Shown in pieces: positions 53,430-64,000 of a stretch of 64,000 nucleotides of DNA (the stretch's first letter is position 1; each line of letters opens with the position of its first letter). The stretch lies in NCBI GenBank assembly GCA_039090855.1, contig CM077022.1, positions 74,920,971 through 74,984,970 on the forward strand. The letters are read 5' to 3'. The notes under the pieces were generated by a model. It saw nothing but the letters and a program-made list of their open reading frames with translations. It was not told the DNA's origin and made no database searches. Source of the stretch: Macrothele yani (Eukaryota; Arthropoda; Arachnida; Araneae; Macrothelidae). Both the position numbers and the translations under genes were made by a program.

Positions 53430-54115
53430 TTTGTTTAACTATTTTATTGCAGAAACACTTCAACAACTTCTTACAAATGCAAATCACTCGTTCTGCCATT
53501 CTATGAATTTTTCCCATCTGAAAGCCACTTTACAATCATTCTCTTCAAAGAAGTTTTGAGCTTAAATGTAAATCCACTCTTCAATACTTTTGATTACACA
53601 GTCTTTATTTTCAAGATGCTGACCTTCCAAGGCTCCTAAAGAAATTCTAATCACATGAAGCTAAGTTAGGGCTGTATGGCAGATGTGGGGAAATGCCCTT
53701 GAGGTGGTTTCACACGATTCTCATAGTTCCCATGCATGTGCAAGGACTAGCCTTGTTTAGAAGGAAACTTTTGTTTTCCGTAATCTTTCTTTCATTTTGA
53801 GTGAGTTCTCCGCTTTACTCTATGGGATAAATTCATTGAATAACAGCATTGATGGCTTTTCCTTTCTGAAGAAAACCAACTTGAATTATGCCCTTGCTGT
53901 CCCCTCCCCCAAACTTCCTGTCTATTGACTTTCTGGCCTAATGCATTTGTTTGGGTATTTTGTTGTGATGTTGGAATAAGCTATTGTTTTGGTGATTGTT
54001 GCAGCTCTGGGAAGAAATGCTAACCCAGGTCCCATCTTCAGTGACAAAGGACTGCAGAAAATCCTGCCCTCTCTCAAACTGCACCAAAAGTTCAGAAATG
54101 ATTTGTGTTCACACC
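53430..54115 (-). pseudogene. Mariner transposase relic
   Basis: The minus strand reads ISELLVQFEREG, then GIIQVGFLQKGKAINA (the 'GxxxxxFLxxGxTIN' block), LLNKASPCTCMGTMRIV (LLHDNARPHTA region with the second Asp lost), and PHLPYSPNLASCD (PHPPYSPDLAPSD, third Asp now Asn). A later block matches the C-terminus. Numerous stops and frame changes. The ends were not identified. This is an older mariner of a different lineage from the one at 14552. Confidence 0.65.
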
Positions 54116-54505
54116 ACTATCTTTTATTGCCCTGTTAAAGTGCAGAGAACACAACTAAGCACTGAAACTCCACAGCTAAAGAAGTTTGCAAGCACTGAAA
54201 CCCTGTAATAGTAACAAATGATGCACTACCCCGTTACTAGACCAACTTACACACAAGCCTCCATAATTACAAAGTATTCAGAACAAACTCAGTTACATCA
54301 TTCATGTAGGCTTTTAGTTTTCAGAGTGCGTATTGCTGAATCCCCCCTCCCTCCTCTTCATTGGAAAGAAACAAAGAATGGCAATACCAGATCAGTACTG
54401 ATTCTAAAATGTCACATTATAAAACAAAAGAACTGGAAAAATGACTACATACTTCAGTTAATTAACCAAATTTGAAAATTAAAGAGCACTACATTTATAA
54501 GTTGT
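54116..54505. other. Unannotated
   Basis: Possibly more of the mariner relic up to about 54200, too diverged to read. The remainder has no recognised feature. Confidence 0.3.
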
Positions 54506-54642
54506 ATGTCAAGATTGCTGTAAATGAAGAAGTTTGATATGGCAACAGTAAGTAAAAGTTATCTGGTAGTTTGTATTTCTTTGTGGAGCTAACTTCTGAA
54601 TATCAGAGAACAGTTTACTGATATGATATGATATGTAACTAC
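54506..54642 (+). mobile_element. SINE body, second copy (headless)
   Basis: Shares gtttgtatttctttgtgg, gctaacttctgaat and the upstream gtcaagat-gctgtaaatg block with the SINE body at 4958-5095, then ends in gatatgatatgatatg. The tRNA head is missing, consistent with 5' truncation. Confidence 0.7.
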
Positions 54643-55064
54643 ATTTATAAGGCACTAAACACTAAAGCCGCTCAAAATAATTTGAAAACTAAAAGACTGA
54701 AGCTTCATAATTTCAATTTTACATGTAACACAAGAACCCACTTTTCTCCCCCCATCTATTGTAAAGGCTGAATGAAGAACTAAAGCCTGAAATTTTATCC
54801 TCCCATGAAATAAAACTATGAGCAATCGTAAATGTACAGAATAAAATACCCATTCGGATAGTAAGTTAAATCTTGGAAGATATTAAAAAATGGAAGGTAC
54901 AATAAATACATTGCTGTAGTTACTACCAAGACAAAGGGGGAGAGGCAATCCATGTCATTTTAATAGTGACCCGTTCAAAATTCACACAAAAGATGGAGAA
55001 TGCAGCAAATAAACATTTAAAACCATAATGATGCAAAATATAAATAATAGCAACAATTATATTA
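54643..55064. other. Unannotated, AT-rich
   Basis: No feature recognised. Confidence 0.4.
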
Positions 55065-57107
55065 TATTTACAGGGTTCGTACACTTTTGGGGGAAAAAAA
55101 TTCAAGGACTTTCCAGGCCTTTTCCAGGACATATACAAAAAATTCCAGGATGATTATTATGCTTTACAGTATCATGTTCAAATTATTTTTTAAAAGTAAT
55201 TTCAGTTTTAAGTAATAAAAATGATGAAAGATGCAAATGGATGAATGTGCTTTATGCAAATGGATGAATGTGCTTTATGCAAATGGATCAAGTTTATTTT
55301 GCACAAGATCGTAAAGAACGAATTCTGTTCTTATGCCCTGATCTTTGAATTCAAATTGGACCATTTTCTACAAGGGTAGGTTTCTCCTCCCTGATAACAT
55401 ACCAAAACTTTGTTGCAATCAAACAGATTTTATGTGAGTTAACATTCCTAAGCTTGGAGAACGAATACTGCTCTTATGTCTTGGCCTTTAAATTTAATTT
55501 AGACCTTTTTCAACAGGGTAGGTTTCCAGGTTGTATCCAACAGCATACTAAAAATTTCGCCGAAATCCAACCGCTTTCATGCGAATTATCATACAGACAA
55601 ACCCAAAGCATAAACGTTTCTACAACCATAGTTCGAAAGGGTTAGTAGTTTCGAAAATAAAAACATAACGAACAGCGCGAAAACTAGCTCATAAATAAAA
55701 TATTTGAAACTACAGTATGCACTCTCAATTATTAGGGATGGTAGAGGGGAAGGGGATAGAACTGTCCAAAATTAGCATGTTTTCGTTGCGCTAGGCGCTT
55801 AAAGCACGGCTGAATTCCTTCAGATACCCCCAATGTTCAAATGTGCTGATGTTCATGGAATGAAATGGTTGATCAGCTATGATGACCGCAAAAAAGTTCA
55901 GGGGGAGGGGGGCAATTTTTATTTTTTTATTTTTTTTTAGTTTATGCAACATTTTACATCACTCCAGTATTTATCTTGTCATCATCAACAATCGCAATGC
56001 AGCTACAGCTTACGATCGCGGATATCGGCAACAGAAAATCTGCCTTATCACTAAGTGATACAACACACAGTATCCTGTTACAATGTATTGTAATTGAAAA
56101 AAAAAAAGGAAGTGGAAAAAAGAAACTTTCAGAAATTAAGATCATCAAGTCATGCGTTTCAAAAATCCGTTTTCCTTTATAATGTTTAAAAACATGTTTT
56201 TGCTTTTTTACCTGTAGTGTATAATAAAAAACTTGATTTTTTTTTTTTATGGAATCAGACGTCCGTATGTCTGATTGTCTTCATCTGAGTTCACACGTTA
56301 GTTACTGTGTATAAGTAGAACTATTTTTTCAGCTCAAAAATATGTAGTTTTGTATACATTCACAGTATAATTCATTTCTTATTCCCACAGAACTGAATTC
56401 AGCATATGCAAAATGAAGAACATCAAGACCAGCCCAACACCATGTTTCTGGTTGTCTGCTGTTTATATTCAAGAAATGCAAATATGGATCAATGGTGAAT
56501 GCAGCAACTATGATTTTTATTTATTACCAAGAAAAAAAAAGCGTGAACCGTGAAAGCTGTAAAGCTGAAACGGATATTTCTCTCTCACCCCCCCCCCCCC
56601 CCTGCATAAAAACATTCCGATTAAGATCAAACAGCAGGACGCGTCCACGCGCGCACGCACACAACCTTTGGAATGTCCTGAGGGAACAGCTTCTTTTCAT
56701 TTGGCATATCGCCATAAATCACCACCTGCAGCTCACTGAATTGTCAAGTTGAACCCTTCCTCCTTCACCCTAACTATAATAGAAAATGTAAAAAAAAAAA
56801 AAAAAAAAAAATGCTCCCCAATTTTCGACAAAATTACCAAATTTATGTCATGATGTTGCAATTTACTAAAATACAGTTTATCTGCTGAATATCGCTTAAA
56901 TCCATTGAAAACTTTTTAATTATAGATGATTTTTTTACTAAAACAGTAACTTAGACGTCTGAATAAAAATGTATGTTTGTAATTCAAATAGAGTCCATAT
57001 CATCACAGAAAAAAATTAAGGATCGCTGTTTAAATAAACCATGGCATCTAAAAAAAAAAAAATAATAATTCACTTGCTCTTCCCGTAATTTATAATGGTG
57101 AACACCA

Positions 57108-57605
57108 GTTTCCCCTAATCCGTTTCCCCTAATTCCTGTTTCCTCTAATCACGTTTACCCCAATGGCGTTTCCCCGAAATCGCTTTTACCCGAATTCCCA
57201 TTTCCCCTAATTTCGTTTGCCCTAATCTCGGTTCCCCTAAATCTCGTTTCCCCTAATTCGCATTTGCCCTAAACACGCTTACCCCAATGGCGTTTCCCTG
57301 AAATCGCTTTTACTCGAATTCCCATTTCCCCTAATTTCGTTTCCCCTAATCTCGGTTCCCCTAAATCTCGGTTCCCCTAATTTCGCATTTGCCCTAAACA
57401 CGTTTACCCCAATGGAGTTTCCCCGAAATCGCTTTTACCCGAATTCTCATTTCCCTAAATCTCATTTCCCCTAATTCACGTTTGCCCTAAACACGTTTGT
57501 CCGTATCAAAGTTTCCCCTAAAAACGTTTACTGTATCAAGTTTGTTCTAATTCTCCTTTGCCTTGATTCGCGTTTTCCCCAATTCATGTTTGTCCTGATT
57601 TTCGT
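57108..57605. repeat. Left minisatellite arm of foldback element
   Basis: About 33 units of 14-16 bp, consensus gtttcccctaatytc. Variants (tttgccctaaacac, tttaccccaatggc, tttccccgaaatcgc, ttttacccgaattccc) recur in fixed order, giving a higher-order unit of roughly 110-140 bp repeated three times. Units decay toward the interior. Confidence 0.95.
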
Positions 57606-57737
57606 TGAGTGAAATAAAACGTTTCTTTTATCGCCAAAATTCAGGGGAAAAAATCGGATTCATCGTGAAATTCAGGAAAAAAATCGTTGTATGTAGTTTT
57701 TTATCGTCAAATTCAGGAAAATATATGTATATTTAAT

Positions 57738-58500
57738 CATCATCATCAACCATTTTCAATCTACTGCTAGATGAATAAAGATCTCACCAAGTTTCTTCTA
57801 CTACGGTATGTTTTGCCCCAGTCTCCATCTCATTCCCGCATGCTTTTGAATTTCATCCACCCATCTCACTCCCGCATGCTTTCGAATTTCATCCACTCAT
57901 CTCCAATATGGTCTTCTTCTGGGTCTTCTCCTGTCTCTTGGAGTCAAATCTAAAATTTCGGCTGTCCATCGATGGTCCGTTCTTCTGGCAACATGTCCAG
58001 CTGATTGCCGTTTCAGGGATTTTACTCTGCTCATGATGTCTTCCACTCTTGGCATTTTTCTGATCCACGCAGTTCCTCTTTCTTATCTCTCCTGGTTACA
58101 CCAAGCATGCACCTCTCCATGCTGCTTTGAGTTGTCTGCAGCCTTTGTATATCTCTTTTAGTTAAGGTACACGTCTCTGCACCATACGTAAGCACTGGAA
58201 GGATGCATTGATCAAACACTTTTCTTTTAAGACATAATGGCATATTGCTCTTGAAAATTATACTACTTCTTCCAAAAGATATAAAGGCAAGTTTTGTACC
58301 CCGATTAATTTCTTCATCAATGTGACCCTCACTTGATATCTGCTGTCCAAGATAAATGTAGGTATTGGTTATCTCCAGATTTTCCCCATCAATCGATAAA
58401 TTTTCGTTTTTTGTAAAAGCATTGCACATCACTTTTGTCTTCTGAAAGTTCATTTTTAATCTCACTTCTCTACTCTTGTCAGCAAGTTTCTGGGTCTGAC
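57738..58500 (-). mobile_element. RTE-like LINE 3' end inside the foldback element
   Basis: Same family as 21143-21880, with the (ATG)n tail at the low-coordinate side. Readable blocks: VRLKMNFQKTKVMCNAFTKN, LGQQISSEGHIDEEINRGTK, YGAETCTLTKRDIQRLQ. A frameshift lies near 58080 and a 37-bp duplication (cactcccgcatgctttcgaa...) at 57830-57900. A (TA)n tract abuts the 5' edge at 58508-58530. 5'-truncated and dead. Confidence 0.85.
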
Positions 58501-58530
58501 CCAGGGTATATATATATATATATATATATA

Positions 58531-60145
58531 AACCCAAAAGCAGAGTTAAAGACAAAATTTAAAACCGAATTTTAAAACAAAATTTTTTAACACACATTCT
58601 GAAGATCATGACGCGCAACGCAGCAGTGATCCAGAAATTAAGTTTGTATATATATATAACATTGAACATGACAGGCGTCTCTTGAACTATTCTAACCAAA
58701 AAATATCTTCTATTGGTACATATTCAAATAAATTATATAAAACTGAAAGTAGAATTCGAAATAATTGGTTTTCGTATTAAATGAAATTATAAATGAAATT
58801 ATTTTTCCTATAAATTAAAAACTAAAGCTTTAAGAAAGCAGACAAACAAACGTAGTTTCAGGTAAAATTAACTTTTGTAGCTTTCGTTTTTCTTTTTGTT
58901 ACAAACTTTATAACAATGTCCAAATTGTGTAAGTCTGTAGCAATTTTGTTTTGATTACTAAAGAAAAAAAGTCGTTGCTGTTTCACATTTAATCAGAAGT
59001 AACTTTTCATATTTCTAAGTTTGGAAAACGATCTATCGGCGTAAGCCACTGCTACCGACAGTAAAAATTTGAAAAGAGGATTTTGTGCACCTTATTGCCG
59101 CTACCAATTCTCAGGAACGAAAAAGGGGGCATTGTAATTTTTTTTTTAAATTACAAAAATTGTTCTTTATCCTTTTTGGATTTCAAGTTCAACAGAAAGA
59201 AAAGGAAAGATGTTTATTTTCAGGCAGTGTAAAAATCCATAAAATCCAAAACAAATTTCGTTTAACTTAACATTGTACACGTGCCCCCCCCCCCCCCACG
59301 ACAGTTTTCTTGAAGCAGCACATGCCCTTAGATAATTTGTTGACTTGCAGGTTGTAAATGCTGAAAATCCTCCCGATCAGACCAGAAATTCTTTATTATA
59401 TTTTATACTTTTTTGGTGCCCCCCCGAAAGGTTTCGTGAGGCAGCACATGCCCTCAGATAATTAATTGCAGACTTGCAGTTTGTAAATCCTGAAATCTTT
59501 TGTTCAGTTGTAGATCATAAACATTTTTTTTTTAAGAATTACATTAATAATCGCAATTAAGAAAAGACGAAATTACGGAAATTTTATGTGATTCAGATAA
59601 CCAACTTCCAAGAACGTGGCCACGAAGCGGTCGAAAACGCAATTTTTATACAGCCTGTTAAAATTTTTGTGGCCAGTTCATCGATGGCCAGTTCTCCTAC
59701 GCCCAATCAGTGATGGTGCTAACTGAGAAAACATTCAAACAGGACAAACTGACGTCTACTGTTAAGGGGGAACTCAATTAGCAAAAGGCATTTCCACGGC
59801 TCATGCTTAGAGTCTCGTACGGTGGGGAGAAGGAAGGGGTCTAGTATGCTAAGAACTCTTAAAAAGTGGGCCTTCTGTGTTCACAATTCTAGCGAATGCT
59901 TTTCAACAGTATCTCTTGCTTTAATAAAAGTTTAATGCGATGTAGTACTTTATCTGTGAGAAAGGGTAGCGGAGGGGGGGACAGATACAATGGCTGTGTT
60001 AAGGACTAACCGTATAATGGTCCTCACCATGTGCACTTCTTTACACTTTTGTTGGCATGGTTATCGACATCATTAACAAGAAAGGAAAGAATAATTCTCT
60101 TGGGATATCAAGACCCACCGTTTTATTTCGGTTAATAAAAACCAA
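58531..60145. other. Foldback element interior, no gene
   Basis: AT-rich, without a supported ORF. A diverged duplication of about 130 bp is seen at 59278-59410 and 59415-59510 (gtgcccccc, gcagcacatgccct, agataat, gacttgcag in the same order), each beginning with a poly-C run. Confidence 0.6.
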
Positions 60146-60149
60146 ACAT

Positions 60150-60770
60150 GAATTAGGGCAAACGCGAAATAAGGAAAACGCGAATTAGGAAAAACTTGAT
60201 ACGGGCAAACGTGAAATAGGGGAAACAAGATTAGGGCAAACGAAATTAGGGGAAATGGGAATTCGGGTAAAAGCGATTTCGGGGAAACACCATTGGGGTA
60301 AACGTGTTTAGGGCAAACGTGAATTAGGGGAAATGAGATTTAGGGGAAATGGGAATTCGGGTAAAAGCGATTTCGGGGAAACGCACTTGGGGTAAACGTG
60401 TTTAGGGCAAATGCGAATTAGGGGAACCGAGATTAGGGGAAACGAAATTAGGGGAAATGGGAATTCGGGTAAAAGCGATTTCGGGAAAACGCCATTGGGG
60501 TAAACGTGTTTAGGGCAAATGCGAATTAGGGGAAATTATATTTAGGGGAACCGAGATTAGGGGAAACGAAATTAGGGAAAATGAGAATTCGGGTAAAAGC
60601 GATTTCGGGAAACGCCATTGGGGTAAACGCGTTTAGGGCAAACGGGAATTAGGGGAAACGAGATTAGGGGAAATGGGAATTCGGGTAAAAGCGATTTCGG
60701 GGAAACGCCATTGGGGTAAACGTGATTAGGTAAACGGGAATTAGGGGAAATGGATTAGGGGAAGTGAGGC
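60150..60770. repeat. Right minisatellite arm of foldback element
   Basis: About 40 units of the complementary motif (gaaattaggggaaac), with the same variants in the reverse order: gggaattcgggtaaaa, gcgatttcggggaaac, gccattggggtaaac, gtgtttagggcaaa. Four to five higher-order units are visible. Every unit contributes a GGG or GGGG run. Confidence 0.95.
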
Positions 60771-61210
60771 TACGCGTTTATAATTACTGTTTCTTTTTTT
60801 CAATCCGATTATGCAACAGATTTTTTTTTTTTTTTTTTTGCATCTGCTATAGTTCCTAACGGAATTTGGCGAAATTTGCACTACAACTTTATTGTGATGT
60901 ATCTTAACCACTGTAAAAATTTTACTGTGTTATTTTCAAAATTCGGAAAAATGGATTTATGAAAATTTTCTCCAAGTCCTTTTGAGCTGTGGAAGTGATA
61001 AACAGGTGTTTGCTTTCTTCCCAACCAAGGGCTACAGATCAGCACTCCCAGCTGTCAATCAACCGTTGCTATGGTAACACCCTTTCTCCTGGAGGCTCAC
61101 TCTATCCAAAGAGGCACACATACTTGTCCATAATAAAAATTACCAATGCTAACTTTTAAAGTTTTAAACTGATTCAATTGGAATTTTGGAAGTGAGTTTC
61201 TGTAATCCAA

Positions 61211-61605
61211 TTACAGTGAATGTAAAAATTTCAGCCACTTTCGTGAAAAATTTGCAAAGATAGTTTTCTTATTTTTTATCATAAGTAGCAGAAGTCTCTT
61301 GAGGGGAGGGAGGGTGGCATGAACATAAACAAGAAGAAGATGAATGTGTTGTTCAGGCATACTCCTTACTGGTGGATGCCAGCTGACTTGGTACATAGGC
61401 AACCCCTCTGCAAATGCTAAATGCCTCTTCTTTCCCCTTCCGTTCTCAGAGTTGTCCCACCACAGTAACATGATTTCCTAAAAGGGCATTTTTTTAAGCA
61501 CTAATTTCAAATTTCAAGGCTTTTCAAGACAGCATTAAAAAAACACCGTTTTTCCAGGATATTCCAGGCCTTTCCAGGTTTTCAAGCACGCGTGTGCGCA
61601 CCCTG
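61211..61605. other. Right subterminal region of hAT-like copy 1
   Basis: No ORF of note. The last ~110 bp carry caaggcttttcaag, ccaggatattccagg and ttttcaagcacgcg, the mirror of the ttcaaggactttccagg phrases at the left end. Confidence 0.6.
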
Positions 61606-61698
61606 TATTTATGACTTAAATTAACATATTCAAATTTTAAAGGACCACCAAAGTAATTAATATTTATTATTATTAGATATTATTATTGTTACTAGAAG

Positions 61699-64000
61699 CA
61701 GGGTTCGTACACTTTTGGGGGAAAAAAATTCAAGGACTTTCCAGGCCTTTTCCAGGACATATACAAAAATTCAAGAACTTTCCAGGCCATATACAAAAAA
61801 ATTCCAGGATGATTATTATGCTTTAAAAAAATAATTTGAACATGATACTGTAAAGTAATTTCAGTTTTAAGTAATAAAAATGATGAAAGATGCAAATGGA
61901 TGAATGTGCTTTATGCAAATTGATCAAGTTTATCAAGCACAAGACCATAAAGAATAAATTCTGTTCTTATGCCCTGACCTTTGAATTCAAGTTGGATCAT
62001 TTTCTACAAGGGTAGGTTTCTCCTCCCTGATAACATACCAAAACTTTGTCGCAATCAAACAGATTTTAAGTGAGTTAACATTCCTAAGCTTGGAGAACAA
62101 ATACTGCTCTTATGTCTTGGCCTTTAAATTTAATTTTGACCTTTTTCGAGAGGGTAGGTTTCCAGGTTGTACCCAACAGCATACTAAAATTTCGCCGAAA
62201 TTCAACCGCTTTCATGCGAATTATCCTACAGACAAACCCAAAGCATAAACGTTTCTGCAACCATAGTTCAAAAGTGTTAGGAATTTCGAAAATAAAAGCA
62301 TAACGAACAGCGCGAAAACTAGCTCATAAATAGAATATTTGAAACTACAGTATGCACTCTCAATTATTAGGGATGGTAGAGAGGAAGGGAATAGAACTGT
62401 CCAAAATTAGCATGTTTTCGTTGCGCTAGGGCGCTTAAGCACGGCTGAATTCCTTCAGATACCCCCAATGTTCAAATGACTGAACTGTGCTGATGTTCAT
62501 GGAATGAAATGGTTGATCAGCTATGATGACCAAATAAAAGTTGGGGGGGGGGGGGGGCTTTTTTTTTTAGTTTAGTTTATGCAACATTTTACATCACTCC
62601 AGTATTTATCTTGTCATCATCAACAATCGCAATGCAACTACCGCTTACGATCGCGGATATCAGCAACCGAAAATCTGCCATATCACTAAGTGATATAACT
62701 CACAGTATCCTGGATTCCCAGGGACAGGAAAAGACCCAGAAGACCACATGGGAGATGGGTGGATGAAATTCGAAAGTATGCAGGGGTGACATGGAGGAGA
62801 CTGGCACAAGACAGACCGTTGTGGAGGAAACTTGGGGAGACCTTCGTCCAGCAGTGGATTGATAATGGTTGACAATGATGATGATGATGATGATGACAGT
62901 ATTGTAATTGAAAAAAAAGGATGTGGAAAAAAGAAACTTTCAGAAATTAAGATCATCAAGTCCTGCGTTTCAAAAATCCGTTTTCCTTTATAACGTTTAA
63001 AAACATGTTTTTGCTTTTTTACCTGTAGTGTAAATAAAAAAACTATGTTGATTTTTTTTTTTTATGGAATCAGACGTCCGTATGTCTGATTGTCTTCATC
63101 TGAGTTCACACGTTAGCTACTGTGTACAAGTAGACCTATTTTTTCAGCTCAAAAATATGTAGTTTTGTATATATTCACAGTATAAGTCATTCCTTATTCC
63201 CACAGAACTGAACTCAGCATATGCAAAATGAAGAACATCAAGACCCGCCCAACACTGTTTCAGATTGTCTGCTGTTTATATTCAAGAAATGCAAACACGG
63301 ATCAATGGTGAATGCAGCAACTATGATTTTTATTTATTACCAAGAAAAAAAAAAAAAAAAGAGCCGTGAAAGCTGTAAAGCTGAAACGGATATTTCTCTC
63401 AACCCCCCCCCCTGCACAAAAACATTCCGATTACGATCAAACAGCAGGAGGACGCGTCCACACACACAACCTTTGGAATGACCTGATGGAATGGCTTCTT
63501 TTCATTTGGCACATCGCCATAAATCACCACCTGCAGCTCACTGAACTGTCAAGTTGCACATTTCCTCCTTCACTTTAACTATAATAGAAATTGTAAAAAA
63601 AAAAAAAAATGTTCCCCAATTTTCGACAAAATTAAATTACCAAATTTACGTCATGATGTTGCAATTTACTGAAATACGTTTGTTTATCTGCTGAATATTG
63701 CTTAAATCCATTGAAAACTTTTTAATTATAGACGATTTTTTTATTAAAACAGTAACTCAGACGTCTGAATAAAAACGTATGTTTGTAATTCAAATAGAGT
63801 CCATATCATCACAGAAAAAAATTTAAGGATCACTCTGTTTAAATAAACCATGTCATCTAAAAAAAATAATTCACTTGCTTTTCCCGTAATTTATAATTAC
63901 TGTTTCTTTTTTTCAATCCGATTATGCAACGGATTTTTTTTTTTTTTTTGCATCTGCTAAAGTTCCTAACGGAATTTGGCGAAATTTGCACTAGAACTTT
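61699..64000 (+). mobile_element. Non-autonomous hAT-like element, copy 2 (cut by window end)
   Basis: Starts cagggttcgtacacttttgg like copy 1 and runs colinear with it to the window end, where it corresponds to about 60900 in copy 1. It lacks the foldback insertion, keeping a single TTTATAAT, and instead has a short LINE insertion at 62708-62896. The 25-bp internal repeat has one unit fewer than in copy 1. About 700 bp should lie beyond the window. Confidence 0.88.
62708..62896 (+). mobile_element. RTE-like LINE 3' end, 5'-truncated insertion in hAT-like copy 2
   Basis: Encodes RWVDEIRKYAGVTWRRLAQD, RPLWRKLGETFVQQWIDNG and a stop, followed by (gat)n. The junction lies in 'cacagtatcctg', and 'acagtat' recurs right after the tail, a likely target duplication. 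Copy 1 shows the empty site at about 56066-56095. It is the best-preserved LINE tail here, hence probably the youngest. Confidence 0.88.

Larger units (their letters stand above)
57097..60776. mobile_element. Foldback-type element with minisatellite inverted repeats, 3,680 bp
   Basis: The element is flanked by TTTATAAT at 57089-57096 and 60777-60784. The second host copy at about 63885-63900 has a single TTTATAAT at this point, giving a clean empty site. Both ends are long arrays of a ~15-16-bp unit (gtttcccctaattt on the left, aaattaggggaaac on the right) in inverted orientation, so the single strand can fold back over 500 bp. The interior holds a LINE fragment and unique sequence but no transposase. 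The 8-bp duplication suggests mobilisation by a hAT- or P-type enzyme. The outermost ~12 bp of the two ends are not clearly complementary. Confidence 0.9.
55071..61605 (+). mobile_element. Non-autonomous hAT-like element, copy 1 (with nested insertions)
   Basis: Left end cagggttcgtacac, right end gtgcgcaccctg (cagggtgcgcacac on the other strand), flanked by TATTTA on both sides (55065-55070 and 61606-61611). Subterminal regions are rich in ttccagg phrases. Removing the foldback insert leaves about 2.85 kb without a transposase. A 25-bp unit (tgcaaatggatgaatgtgct...) is tandemly repeated at 55233-55290, and a diverged ~140-bp duplication lies at 55310-55590. The superfamily rests on the CAGGG ends and the short duplication. 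Confidence 0.8.

Noticed and set aside
56492..56752. 86-codon ORF conserved in both hAT-like copies (56492 and 63221)
   Set aside because: Considered as an element-encoded peptide, but it is built on poly-A and poly-C runs whose lengths differ between copies, shifting the frame; no domain is visible.
57097..60776. True interstitial telomere sequence
   Set aside because: Units are 14-16 bp with ordered variants and occur as inverted arms within a target duplication, which fits transposon ends and not telomere repair.
1..64000. CRISPR arrays, prokaryotic operons or phage genes
   Set aside because: No regularly spaced palindromic repeats with unique spacers, no Shine-Dalgarno-led gene clusters; tandem repeats here are satellites and minisatellites.

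Overview
This window reads as nuclear DNA of an animal, most probably an arthropod. It is AT-rich, has no bacterial-style gene packing, and carries poly-A/poly-T, (GA)n, (CA)n and (TA)n tracts. Its recognisable coding content is almost entirely a graveyard of arthropod-type transposable elements: Tc1 and mariner elements, DUF4817-type IS630-like elements, hAT elements, RTE-like, Jockey-like and I-clade LINEs, and Penelope-like elements. No complete host gene is visible. The only host-gene candidates are two small exons (69 and 125 nt), each present twice, with matching splice phases and a hydrophobic segment resembling the first helix of a 7TM receptor.

Layout, left to right. 0.9-2.9 kb: a Tc1 scrap, a Penelope-type RT fragment ending in a 37-bp foldback, and a MITE-like element with ~140-bp inverted ends. 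3.9-8.7 kb: a degenerate tandem repeat, a tRNA-headed SINE, and an RTE-like LINE split by a full-length Tc1 element (TA duplication, 1,724 bp). 9.8-16.3 kb: a DUF4817 N-terminus, a hAT pseudogene with BED finger and dimerisation region, a complete but dead mariner (1,312 bp), and a LINE scrap next to a (GA)n tract. 18.3-23.4 kb: one copy of an interspersed repeat, an internally deleted Tc1 (720 bp), an RTE-like LINE 3' end, and a Penelope-like element with GIY-YIG endonuclease, ~300-bp inverted ends and a hammerhead-like core. 23.5-36.7 kb: one Jockey-like LINE broken into three pieces by a hAT relic, an I-clade LINE on the opposite strand and a Tc1. 37-42 kb: a 122-bp tandem repeat, then a Tc1 split by a 3.84-kb hAT. 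44-52.2 kb: mariner and Tc1 relics and the duplicated exon-bearing blocks. 52.5-54.6 kb: the second copy of the interspersed repeat, a mariner relic and the second SINE copy. 55.07 kb to the end: two neighbouring copies of a non-autonomous hAT-like element, the first of which hosts a 3.68-kb foldback element.

The elements do not form a pathway; the story is insertion history. Paired copies inside the window supply empty sites that date and delimit several insertions. The foldback element at 57097-60776 is the most striking object. Its inverted ends are arrays of a ~15-16-bp, telomere-like G-rich unit, and it sits in an 8-bp duplication (TTTATAAT) whose unoccupied form is seen in the second host copy. 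It has no recognisable transposase.

Recurrent lesions (frameshifts, stops, lost catalytic residues) indicate that nearly every transposase and RT here is dead. The longest undamaged element ORF is ORF1 of the I-clade LINE (473 codons).
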